A program made the position numbers and the translations under genes. From Actinomycetes bacterium (GTDB taxonomy: Bacteria > Actinomycetota > Acidimicrobiia > Acidimicrobiales > Palsa-688), in the NCBI GenBank assembly GCA_021846485.1, contig JAJZWW010000031.1, forward strand, positions 1 through 14,483: DNA of 14,483 nucleotides, read 5' to 3'. Positions within the stretch are counted from its first letter, which is position 1. The number at the start of each line of letters is the position of its first letter. Below the pieces are notes generated by a model. The model worked only from the letters and a program-made list of their open reading frames with translations, was not told the origin of the DNA and did not search any database. Positions 1-6,501 of the stretch are shown here, piece after piece.

Positions 1-1062
1 GGCAGACCTGGTCTCCCGGCGCGACGGGACGGCCGTCGTCGTCTGCCCGGCCCTGCTCAGGGCCAGTCTCGCTATGGCCGTGTCGCTGACACCCACCCCG
101 GTGAGGTCGCAGACCGTGACGTCCGCATCGCAACGGCGACCGGCTACGGATCTCGCAACTATGCCACCCAGTTCGACCAGCTGGCCACCGGCCAGGACCC
201 CTGCAGCAGCCGGTGTCCGGCCTTCACCGATGAGCAGGCTCTGCTGGCGCAGGTCGCACGCGACCAGGTCTGCCCTGGCCAACACCTCGGCCTCCAGCTC
301 CTGCTTCTCCGGAGCATCCGACCCGACCGCGGTGATGTGGAGGCCGGGGTGCAGCCACTCGGCCCGGACCAGCGGCTGGCGGGACGGGGTACAGGTCACC
401 ACCGTGTCGCTGACACGAACCAGCTCCTCAACGCTCTCCACTGCCCTGACCCGTAGCCCGAGACCGTCGGCCAACTCCTGCGCGAGGACCTCCGCTCGCT
501 CGGGACGCCGGGAGTGCACGAGTATCTGTTCCGGCTGGCGTACCAAGGTGATCGCCCTTGCCTGCCACCGGGCCTGTTCACCTGCCCCGAGGACACCGAC
601 GGTCCGGGTGTGCGGGGACGACAGCCAACGCGCAGCGACCGCGCCCGCAGCAGCCGTGCGGACCGCGGTCAGGTATCCGTCGTCGAGCAACACGCCGCTG
701 ACCTTCCCGGTACTGGACTCGAGGAGGACCATGAATCCGCCTCCGCTCGCCAGCCCCATCTGTGGGTTGTCGAAGAAGCCGGTCGAGACCTTCACTGCGA
801 AGCTGTCCCACCCCTCCACGTAAGCGGTCTTCACGTCCAGCTCGGCGTTGCGGCCGGGGAGGCCCATTCGTAACGGTGTCGGTGTGGTGACCCGGCCGAC
901 TCCCAGTTGTCGAAAGCCCTCCTCGACGATGTCGACCACCTCCTCGCTCAGGTCGACCAGTCGACCCAGCTGTTCGCGGTCCAAGAGTTGAATACCCTGG
1001 AGCGTGGAGGCCTCACGAGTGTCGATGCGTCCATCGTCACTCCGGCAAGTGGCCGCTGGCAA
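1..1062 (-). CDS. ornithine cyclodeaminase/mu-crystallin family protein (3' end cut by window)
   Basis: The frame is open to base 1, so the extreme C-terminus is missing. The translation shows the family hallmarks in order: LLDREQ near the N-terminus; an Arg in PLRMGLP; a Lys in SFAVKVSTGF followed by DNPQMGL; GYLTAVRTAAAGA; a Rossmann GAGEQARWQ motif around bases 570-596; and CDLTGVGVSDTA around 84-116, whose Asp is the catalytic one in ornithine cyclodeaminase. Family members are NAD(P)-dependent and convert ornithine to proline, reduce ketimines, or act in amino-acid or ectoine breakdown (EutC). The DNP...GYLT...VRTAAAG wording is closest to the EutC-like subgroup as I recall it, but the substrate cannot be fixed here. 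The start is unresolved. In-frame TTG codons lie at 1062 and 984, and homology begins near 1000. An AAGGAGG stands at 1093-1099 but is about 30 nt from the nearest start. The gene is divergent from the kinase-like gene. Confidence 0.85.
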   Translation of the reverse strand, partial: MPAATCRSDDGRIDTREASTLQGIQLLDREQLGRLVDLSEEVVDIVEEGFRQLGVGRVTTPTPLRMGLPGRNAELDVKTAYVEGWDSFAVKVSTGFFDNPQMGLASGGGFMVLLESSTGKVSGVLLDDGYLTAVRTAAAGAVAARWLSSPHTRTVGVLGAGEQARWQARAITLVRQPEQILVHSRRPERAEVLAQELADGLGLRVRAVESVEELVRVSDTVVTCTPSRQPLVRAEWLHPGLHITAVGSDAPEKQELEAEVLARADLVACDLRQQSLLIGEGRTPAAAGVLAGGQLVELGGIVARSVAGRRCDADVTVCDLTGVGVSDTAIARLALSRAGQTTTAVPSRRETRSA

Positions 1063-1077
1063 CCGGCAGGTTGTACG

Positions 1078-1105
1078 ACGTTGTCGGCCGGCCTCCTTAC
1101 AACGT
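1078..1105. repeat. 7-bp inverted repeat in the divergent promoter region
   Basis: ACGTTGT at 1078-1084 is the exact reverse complement of ACAACGT at 1099-1105, with 14 nt between. It sits between the cyclodeaminase-family gene and the kinase-like gene and surrounds a GGCCGGCC palindrome (1086-1093) and a minus-strand AAGGAGG (1093-1099). It could be an operator for either gene. Only its position supports that. Confidence 0.35.
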
Positions 1106-1161
1106 GTGGTAGCGCGCGGCTGCAGGCCCGTTGGCGTGCGCTCACCGTGGGGTGTGTCGTG

Positions 1162-1174
1162 TACTCTGATGTCG
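1162..1174 (+). promoter_or_regulatory. putative -10 box for a leaderless kinase-like mRNA
   Basis: TACTCT at 1162-1167 fits the TANNNT -10 pattern. It is followed by 6 nt and then GTG at 1174, so transcription would begin at or next to the start codon. No convincing -35 box is visible. This placement is the main reason for choosing GTG 1174 over the other in-frame GTGs at 1147, 1159 and 1180. Confidence 0.45.
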
Positions 1175-2700
1175 TGCGCGTGCACGTCAGCGAGCTACAT
1201 GGTGTCCAAGGTGTCCGTAAGGAGGCCGAGAGCGCCGGCGAGCAGGCCAGGCTCGACGCCGAGCGGCGTTGGCTCGACCGGGCCGCCCACCCCGGAGTGG
1301 TGCAACGCCTGCCGGGCAGCAGCTCCGGCGCGCTGTGGACCCGCGACGTCGGCGGCCCGCCGCTCGCTCGCCTGGGCCCACTCGACCCGGCTGTCCTCTC
1401 TGGTATCGGCGCGGCCGCCGCCACGATCCTCGCCGACCTGCACGACATCGGCATCGCCCACGGGGACCCCTCGGCGGAGCACGTCTTGGTGGACGCGGAG
1501 GGACGGCCAGTGCTGTGCAGCTTCGGGCTCGCCGGGGCAGCTACCGCCGAGGCGACCCGCCAGGACGTCCGGGTCCTCGCCGGCGCGCTGTCCCGCACCC
1601 CCTGCACCGGCATCCCCCGGCGCCTCCGGATGGTCCTCGACCGCGCTGGCCGGCCGGGGCGCGGACCCTCGGCGCGCGAGCTCGCCCGGGCCCTGGCTGG
1701 CGCGGTCCCCGAGCCGCGCCTGGCGCGCCCGGCCACGGCCTGCGAGGCGAGCCCGAGGACCGACCTGCGCGCCCCTGCCCCCGGCCTGGCCCTCCCTGCC
1801 GGTCCGGAGGCCGACCATCGCGACCAGCTGCCCAGCTCCCCGACGGCCCCGTCGGACCCGATATCCGGGACCGCCCTGGCGGCCGGCGCTCCCGGGCAGC
1901 AGGACCCGCTCCCCGGACCGGCGAAGCGCCTCGGGCCACCCGGAGCCCGCAAGCCCGCCGGGTCCCGGTCCCGGACCCGCCGCCCCTCTGCTCTGGTGCA
2001 GGCAGGGGCCGCTCTGGTGCTCCTGGTGGCTCTTTGCACCGGGCTACTCGTAGGGTGGTCCCGGCCGTCCCGCCACGGCGCCCCTCCCAGGGCTCGGCTC
2101 CGGAGCGCTGCGGTGGCCGGTACCCGGTACCCCGGGGCGAGCACCACCGGCGCTCCGGCCCGCTCTGCCCGAGCTACGGGCGGCGCCGTGCCGGGCTCCC
2201 CCGCCGGCGCGCCTCGCGAGGCTGCGCACGACGACCGCAGGCATCCCAGTAACGGCGAGACCGGCTCGACGGTCCCCGTCAGACACTCCCCGGACGCCAC
2301 GGCCGGGTCCCCGATCACCGCTGCCCGCCGGCGGTCACGCCGAGCAGCCGACCCGCAATGCCCTACCGCCGACGCCGGCTGCGCTCCGCTGCCGACGCAC
2401 GGAGGCGTCTTCACCGCCGCGGGGAGGAGCTGGTCGGTGTCGGACCCAGCCGACGTGGTCGCGCTGGGACGCTGGACCTGCGCCGGCGCGCTCCCTGCCG
2501 TGCTCGACACCTCGACCGGCCAGCTGTGGGTGTTCCCGGCCTGGGGTCGAGTGACGGGTCGACCCGTCGCGCTCGTCGCCGGCGCGCAGAGCATCTCGGT
2601 GCTACCCGGCGAGACCGGTTGCGATCTCCTCGCGGTACGCCGCCGAGACGGGCAGGTCGTCGTGGTTGACCCCCGACAGGAGCTTTCCCGCGGTGGGTGA
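1174..2700 (+). CDS. membrane protein with degenerate protein-kinase-like domain and extracytoplasmic C-terminal domain
   Basis: This is a 508-residue protein from GTG 1174. Residues 1-150 look like a shortened kinase fold: VRKEA with Lys16 as the possible ATP lysine; a helix with Glu30 and AAHPGVV at 37-43; LADLHDIGIAHGD at 86-98 in place of the HRD catalytic loop; and LCSFG at 114-118 where DFG is expected, so the metal-binding Asp is Ser116. The glycine-rich loop is poor, and the small C-lobe ends near residue 180. A Pro/Ala/Arg-rich linker leads to one membrane helix at about 272-295. After it come a low-complexity stalk and a roughly 110-residue module with four Cys (CPTADAGC, WTCAG, TGCDLL) and a WVFPAWG segment like the short beta-repeat modules of secreted proteins. 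By family logic this is a pseudokinase or atypical kinase with an outside sensor. It overlaps the LysM-like gene by 8 bp. The assignment of function is inference. Confidence 0.7.
   Translation: MRVHVSELHGVQGVRKEAESAGEQARLDAERRWLDRAAHPGVVQRLPGSSSGALWTRDVGGPPLARLGPLDPAVLSGIGAAAATILADLHDIGIAHGDPSAEHVLVDAEGRPVLCSFGLAGAATAEATRQDVRVLAGALSRTPCTGIPRRLRMVLDRAGRPGRGPSARELARALAGAVPEPRLARPATACEASPRTDLRAPAPGLALPAGPEADHRDQLPSSPTAPSDPISGTALAAGAPGQQDPLPGPAKRLGPPGARKPAGSRSRTRRPSALVQAGAALVLLVALCTGLLVGWSRPSRHGAPPRARLRSAAVAGTRYPGASTTGAPARSARATGGAVPGSPAGAPREAAHDDRRHPSNGETGSTVPVRHSPDATAGSPITAARRRSRRAADPQCPTADAGCAPLPTHGGVFTAAGRSWSVSDPADVVALGRWTCAGALPAVLDTSTGQLWVFPAWGRVTGRPVALVAGAQSISVLPGETGCDLLAVRRRDGQVVVVDPRQELSRGG
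2678..2695 (+). promoter_or_regulatory. ribosome binding site deciding the LysM-like gene start
   Basis: AGGAG at 2678-2682 lies 10 nt before GTG 2693. It sits inside the end of the kinase-like gene, whose TGA is at 2698-2700. This favours GTG 2693 over the upstream in-frame TTG 2666 and implies translational coupling of the two genes. Confidence 0.6.
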
Positions 2701-3553
2701 GCCCCGCCGGACCCTCGGCACCTTGGCAGCGGCCGTGGGGGGCACCACCGCGCTCGTCGCCCTCGGACGGCTCGTACCAGGGCTCGCTGCCCCCGAGCAT
2801 GCCGATCTCGGGTCCCTCCTCACCTGGAGCCACCAGGTCGGCGTGGTGGTCGCGGTCTTCGCCCTGGCCCGCCTGGCGGCCGTCGCCGCGGGCGCCTACC
2901 TGTCGTCGGTGCTGGTCCTCGCCTGGGTGGCCTGCGTCACCCGCCGAGCCCGGCTCGGACGCTTGGCGAGGGCCCTGGCCCCCGCTCCCCTGCGCGGCTG
3001 GCTCGCTGCCGCCGCTGGCGCCTGTATGGTCGCGACGACCCTCGGCCTGCAGGCGGCGGAGGCCGCTCAGCCCGCTACCGGCAGCGTGTCCCGGGCAGGC
3101 GTGACGGCTCCGGAGGCACCCCTCGCCCCTCCACCGGTCCTGGCGCCCGCCTCCCCGCCGGCCACCTCCGGCCCCGCGCCGCCCGCCCCCTCCGGGAGCT
3201 ACCGGCCCGAGGAGCACGGCCAGCCCGGCAGACCCCGGCGGCGTCCAGGAGACCTCCGCTCCCCGCGCAGCCCGGGCGGGGAATGGGTCGTCGGGCCAGG
3301 CGAGAGCTTCTGGAGTATCGCCGGAGCCGTCGTCGGGGTGGAGCGGACCGACCTCGGAGGCCCCGGCCTCGCCGTCACTGCCTCCCCGGCGAACCCGGAC
3401 CTCTCAGTGGTGGCCGCCTACTGGTCCGAGCTCGTGGCGGCCAACCGGGATCGCCTCCCGGTGCCGGGCGCCCCCGACCTCCTCTTCGTCGGCGATCGTC
3501 TGCTGCTCCCCCGCCTGCCCGAGCGCGCCCCGCCGGCGAACTGTGAGCAGTAA
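2693..3553 (+). CDS. three-helix membrane protein with C-terminal LysM-like domain
   Basis: This is a 286-residue protein. Three hydrophobic segments are visible, at about residues 7-30, 46-78 and 100-123, followed by a Pro/Ala-rich linker of about 80 residues. The C-terminal part has the layout of a LysM fold: GEWVVGPGESFWSIAG, then a long insert, YWSELVAANRDRLP, and LLFVGDRLLLPRLP at the end. LysM modules bind peptidoglycan or related glycans, so the protein probably touches the cell wall. In actinobacteria, similar helix-plus-LysM segments often precede a BTAD regulator domain, but here the protein stops after LysM. The 8-bp overlap with the kinase-like gene and the shared orientation suggest the two products work together at the membrane. 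No enzymatic motif is visible. Confidence 0.72.
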   Translation: MGEPRRTLGTLAAAVGGTTALVALGRLVPGLAAPEHADLGSLLTWSHQVGVVVAVFALARLAAVAAGAYLSSVLVLAWVACVTRRARLGRLARALAPAPLRGWLAAAAGACMVATTLGLQAAEAAQPATGSVSRAGVTAPEAPLAPPPVLAPASPPATSGPAPPAPSGSYRPEEHGQPGRPRRRPGDLRSPRSPGGEWVVGPGESFWSIAGAVVGVERTDLGGPGLAVTASPANPDLSVVAAYWSELVAANRDRLPVPGAPDLLFVGDRLLLPRLPERAPPANCEQ

Positions 3554-3606
3554 GGGTCCGTATTCGACACGTTTCCGCTCACCGGACCCGTGCCCCTGCG
3601 GGGCAC
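3554..3606 (+). terminator. hairpins after the LysM-like gene
   Basis: Immediately after TAA 3551-3553, GGGTCCG (3554-3560) can pair with CGGACCC (3583-3589). A second, perfect hairpin follows: GTGCCCC (3590-3596), loop TGC, GGGGCAC (3600-3606). There is no T-tract, as is common for GC-rich actinobacterial terminators. The genes converge here, so it could serve both strands. Confidence 0.55.
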
Positions 3607-3643
3607 CTACGAGCCGCCATGGTCCGACCACGGTCGATCGGCC

Positions 3644-3678
3644 TGCGGTCTGTTCTCCTCATGCGGTCTGTTCTCCTC
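3644..3678. repeat. tandem 18-bp direct repeat between convergent genes
   Basis: The 17-base string TGCGGTCTGTTCTCCTC occurs at 3644-3660 and again at 3662-3678, giving an 18-bp period. A degenerate start of a third unit follows (TACGGTGCG, 3680-3688). It lies in the 167-bp gap between the LysM-like gene and the end of hemW. I see no ORF or RNA gene in this gap. Confidence 0.7.
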
Positions 3679-3720
3679 GTACGGTGCGTCGTCCCCGCCC
3701 CCCGCCAGCCCGGCGCGCCC

Positions 3721-4962
3721 CTAGCCGAGGAGTCGGAGGGTCACCTCGGTCGCCAGCAGCCTGCCTCGCAGCGTCAGCCGCACCCGCTCGCCGGCCCCCT
3801 CACCCCGGCTCAGCGAGACCAGGCCCAGGTCGAGGAGCAACCCGAGCTGGCCGGCCGAGGGCACCTCGGCGACCGCCACCCCTTCGCTGGTCCGCAACCC
3901 GAGCTCGAGCGCCTCGACGGCGCGGACGTCGGGCCCGAGTAGCTCCTCCCCGCCGGCAGGGTCGTCGCCCCGACCGACCAGCCGGATGTAACGCTCGGGG
4001 GTGCGCACGTTCCACCACCGCCGCGCGCCCCCACCACCTGCCAGGCGGTGGGAGTGGGCGGCGCAACCGAACCCTCGGTACTCCCCTTGGGCCCAGTAGA
4101 GCTGGTTGTGCCGGCAGGTAGCTCCCGGGCGGGACCAGTTGGAGATCTCGTACCAGGAGTACCCGGCCGACGCGAGGGCGGCGTCCACCGCGAGGTACTT
4201 GTCCGCCTGGTCGTCGGCGTCGGGGTGGCGGGCGGGGTCGGACCCGAGAGGAGTGCCGGGCTCGGCGATCAGTCCGTAGGCGCTGACGTGGGCTGGTGGC
4301 GGGTCCAGGGCGAGCACACCGGCGACGGTGGCCTGCCAGTCGGCGGGCCGCTCCCCCACCGCGCCGAAGATCAGGTCGACGCTGTAGCTGCCGCCGAGAC
4401 CGGCATCCCCGAGGGCCCGGGCTGCCCAGCGCACGCTGCCCGGGTCGTGGCGGCGCCCCAGGGAGTCGAGCACCGAGGTCGACAGCGACTGCACGCCGAG
4501 CGACACCCGAGTCACCCCGGCTCGGCGCCACGCCCCCAGACGGGAGGGCTCGGCGTGCTCGGGGTTGCACTCCACCGTGACCTCCGAGCCCTCGCCGCGC
4601 GGGATGGCATCGAGGATGGCGACCAGCTGGTCGGGGGGCAGCAGCGACGGGGTGCCCCCGCCGAAGAACACCGACGTGGCCAAGGGCATCTCCTCGCCGA
4701 CCGCCCGGGCGATCTCCGCCCGGACCGCCGCGCAGTAGTCGGGCACCAGCTGGAGGCGGTCGTCCCAGGTCGCGAAGGCGCAGTAGTCGCAGCGGCGGGC
4801 GCAGAACGGAACGTGCACGTACACCCCGAAGCCCGGCCCCTCGGGGCGGGACGCGAGGAACGGCGGTGCGGCCACCCCCGACTCGTGTGCCCCCCACTCC
4901 GATCCCGGGACGGGAGCCGTCGCCGAGCTACCTCCGGTCGGCAGTCGCCGATCCTCCGCCAC
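3721..4962 (-). CDS. hemW: radical SAM heme chaperone HemW
   Basis: The protein has 413 residues from GTG 4962. It carries GVYVHVPFC then CARRCDYCAF (Cys54, Cys58, Cys61, Phe63), the CX3CX2CXF cluster motif of the HemN/HemW group. It also has GGGTPSLLP, VECNPE, RVSLGVQS, SVDLIFG, a Tyr-rich AYGLIAEPGTPL and HNQLYW, the heme-binding HNXXYW motif that marks HemW. It is therefore a heme-trafficking chaperone rather than coproporphyrinogen dehydrogenase, although older annotations say coproporphyrinogen III oxidase. The C-terminal HemN-type winged domain is present. The start is uncertain. GTG 4962 gives a 45-residue tail and a 35-bp overlap with the bldD-like gene, with no clear ribosome binding site; GTG 4875 would remove most of the tail. 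hemW is often beside lepA and hrcA, but here it follows bldD. Confidence 0.93.
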   Translation of the reverse strand: MAEDRRLPTGGSSATAPVPGSEWGAHESGVAAPPFLASRPEGPGFGVYVHVPFCARRCDYCAFATWDDRLQLVPDYCAAVRAEIARAVGEEMPLATSVFFGGGTPSLLPPDQLVAILDAIPRGEGSEVTVECNPEHAEPSRLGAWRRAGVTRVSLGVQSLSTSVLDSLGRRHDPGSVRWAARALGDAGLGGSYSVDLIFGAVGERPADWQATVAGVLALDPPPAHVSAYGLIAEPGTPLGSDPARHPDADDQADKYLAVDAALASAGYSWYEISNWSRPGATCRHNQLYWAQGEYRGFGCAAHSHRLAGGGGARRWWNVRTPERYIRLVGRGDDPAGGEELLGPDVRAVEALELGLRTSEGVAVAEVPSAGQLGLLLDLGLVSLSRGEGAGERVRLTLRGRLLATEVTLRLLG

Positions 4963-5476
4963 TGGTCACCGGGTGCCCAAGGCCGAGCTCGTCGAGGCGC
5001 CGGCGGACCTCCTCCGGAGCCACGTCGAACAGCGCCGCCAACGCCCGCAGGTCCTCCCGTCGGATGGTGAGGACCCGGCCGTTGAAGTCCTGGCGCTGCA
5101 CCTGGATGGTGGACAGGTAGCGTCCGAGGCTCCGTCCGTCGGGTGCCGACACCGTCTCCATCCGGGTGAGGTCGATGGTCACCCCGTCGTCAGGCCTCGC
5201 TTCGGCTGGACCCTCTTGCTCTTCGCTCCCGGGCTCCGCTCCGATGTCCCGGGGGAGCAGCTGGTCCACCGGGACGCCGTAGAAGCGGGCCAGCCGCTGG
5301 AGGCGGGGGACCGAGATGGCTCGTTCGCCCCGCTCGTAGGCGCCGAGCACCGACGCCTTGAACTCTGCCCTCGACGCCGCCTCGACCCCCTGCAACGACA
5401 GGCCCTGCTGCTGCCTGACGCTGCGCAGGCGACCACCGACGCGGCGCGCATACGAGCTCGGCATGCTTTCGGACAC
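4928..5476 (-). CDS. bldD: BldD-type XRE transcriptional regulator with c-di-GMP signature
   Basis: The protein has 182 residues from GTG 5476. Residues 9-76 are a helix-turn-helix domain closely matching Streptomyces BldD: YARRVGGRLRSVRQQQGLSL, then GVEAAS, YERGERAISVPRLQRLARFYGV and LLP. After an acidic linker of about 25 residues, the C-terminal domain has LGRYLSTIQVQR and the bipartite c-di-GMP motif RXD-X8-RXXD at Arg128-Asp130 and Arg139-Asp142. In Streptomyces, BldD dimerises on a c-di-GMP tetramer and represses development genes. Keeping both half-motifs suggests ligand binding here too, though the targets are unknown. The ribosome binding site at 5483-5488 favours GTG 5476 over ATG 5464. 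Its own -10 box lies at 5503-5508. It overlaps hemW by 35 bp. In Streptomyces bldD sits elsewhere, near efp and nusB, so this context is unusual. Confidence 0.88.
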   Translation of the reverse strand: MSESMPSSYARRVGGRLRSVRQQQGLSLQGVEAASRAEFKASVLGAYERGERAISVPRLQRLARFYGVPVDQLLPRDIGAEPGSEEQEGPAEARPDDGVTIDLTRMETVSAPDGRSLGRYLSTIQVQRQDFNGRVLTIRREDLRALAALFDVAPEEVRRRLDELGLGHPVTSGGGSATADRR

Positions 5477-5508
5477 GTGGCTCTCCCCTCTGGCGTTGCC
5501 GAATCGTA
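5474..5508 (-). promoter_or_regulatory. promoter and ribosome binding site of the bldD-like gene
   Basis: On the minus strand TACGAT (5508-5503) matches TANNNT, with CTGCCC 17 nt upstream as a weak -35. GGGGAG (5488-5483) lies 6 nt before GTG 5476 and decides that start over ATG 5464, from which it is too far. The mRNA leader would be about 20 nt. Confidence 0.5.
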
Positions 5509-5560
5509 GCCACCCGGCGGGCTCGGGGCAGCCCTGATCGAGCCGTCCGCGTCGATGGCG

Positions 5561-5616
5561 CCGGTGCGGCTCGCACCGGACCGCCCGGGCACCCACCGAC
5601 CGGGCCCGGCCCGGTC
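5561..5616 (-). terminator. two hairpins at the end of rsmE
   Basis: The first hairpin has arms 5598-5606 (GACCGGGCC) and 5608-5616 (GGCCCGGTC) and runs through the rsmE stop codon (5615-5617). With a realistic loop it forms a 7-bp stem. The second is a perfect CCGGTGC/GCACCGG stem (5561-5567 and 5573-5579) with a 5-nt loop. No T-tract follows. Together they could end rsmE transcription before the bldD-like promoter. Confidence 0.5.
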
Positions 5617-6496
5617 AACCGGCGCCGGTCCGGCCCATGCCCGGGCCTCCCGCCGGCGCGACGATCCCCGCCCGGAGGGCGACGAGCAGCGCCCCGGTGA
5701 CGACCGCTGCGGTCTCGGTCCGCAGCACCGAGGCCCCGAGGCCGACGGTCGCCGGCGCCGCCTGCAGCTCCTCGTCGTCCCACCCGCCTTCGGGGCCGAT
5801 CGCCACCGTGGGGTGGTCGAGGTCGGGGGGAGGACCGCCTGGATCGGCCAGGGCCACCGCCAGAGTCGTGGTCGGGGCAGGGGACGCGTCTGGCCGTCCG
5901 CCGTGGCGGTCGGGCTCTTCGGCGAAGATCGCCCCCGAGCCGCCCTCGGGCGGCTCCGACCAACCGGTCGCGGCCACCCCGGCTCCCTCCGGCGACCGGA
6001 CGCCCGCCGCGGCGAGCAGCTCCCCGAGAGTGCTCGGCGCCTCGACCTCCGGCAGCCAGAGTCGGCGGCTCTGCCCCGAGGCCGACCGGGCGATCGCCCT
6101 CCAGCGCTCCACCTGCCGGGCGGCACGCTCGGGCGGCCAGCGCACGACGCTGCGCCTGGTGACCAGCGGGACGATCCGGTCGACGCCGACCTCGGTGAGC
6201 TTCTGGACGGCCCAGTCGGCCCGCTCCCCCTTGGGGACCGCGAGGGCGACGGTGAGCGGCGGGCCCGGCCGGGCCGTGCGAGCCGCCGGCCCGGCCACCT
6301 CCAGGGCCTTGCCTGGGCTCCACCTGCAAAGGACCCAACCGCCCCTCCCGTCGCTGGCCAAGACCACCTCGCCGGGTCGGAGGCGCAGGACGTGCTGGAG
6401 GTGATGGCGGTCGGCGTCGAGCAGTTCGGGGACCCCCAAGTCGTCGACGTAGACCTGGGCGGAGGCGGAGCGAGCCGCGCCGTGCGGCCGGGGCAC
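5615..6496 (-). CDS. rsmE: 16S rRNA (uracil-1498-N3)-methyltransferase RsmE
   Basis: The protein has 293 residues from GTG 6496, slightly longer than the usual 240-250. The N-terminal PUA-like part (about 15-75) shows RHHLQHVLRLRPGE. The SPOUT methyltransferase part has ALAVPKGERADWAVQKLTEVGVDRIVP, then RRSVVRW, ERWRAIARSASGQSRR and, near the C-terminus, the SAM-binding knot motifs IGPEGGWDDEE and LGASVLRTETA. Family members methylate U1498 of 16S rRNA using S-adenosylmethionine. The extra length is an Ala/Gly/Pro-rich insert between about residues 170 and 215. It starts 5 nt after the dnaJ stop (6502-6504) and is probably co-transcribed with dnaJ, a common order in actinobacteria. The GAGG beside the start is too close to be a normal ribosome binding site, so reading may depend on coupling to dnaJ. 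Confidence 0.93.
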   Translation of the reverse strand: MPRPHGAARSASAQVYVDDLGVPELLDADRHHLQHVLRLRPGEVVLASDGRGGWVLCRWSPGKALEVAGPAARTARPGPPLTVALAVPKGERADWAVQKLTEVGVDRIVPLVTRRSVVRWPPERAARQVERWRAIARSASGQSRRLWLPEVEAPSTLGELLAAAGVRSPEGAGVAATGWSEPPEGGSGAIFAEEPDRHGGRPDASPAPTTTLAVALADPGGPPPDLDHPTVAIGPEGGWDDEELQAAPATVGLGASVLRTETAAVVTGALLVALRAGIVAPAGGPGMGRTGAG

Positions 6497-6501
6497 CTCG
6501 C

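Noticed and set aside
1097..1107. BldD-box-like TTAC-AAC-GTGT
   Set aside because: It misses the final base of the TNAC-N3-GTNA pattern, and one imperfect short palindrome is expected by chance.
948..2594. Minus-strand open frame of 548 codons opposite the kinase-like gene
   Set aside because: Its composition is shadow-like (Arg/Ala/Ser/Pro-rich, no motifs). The plus frame has ordered kinase-like motifs and a membrane helix.
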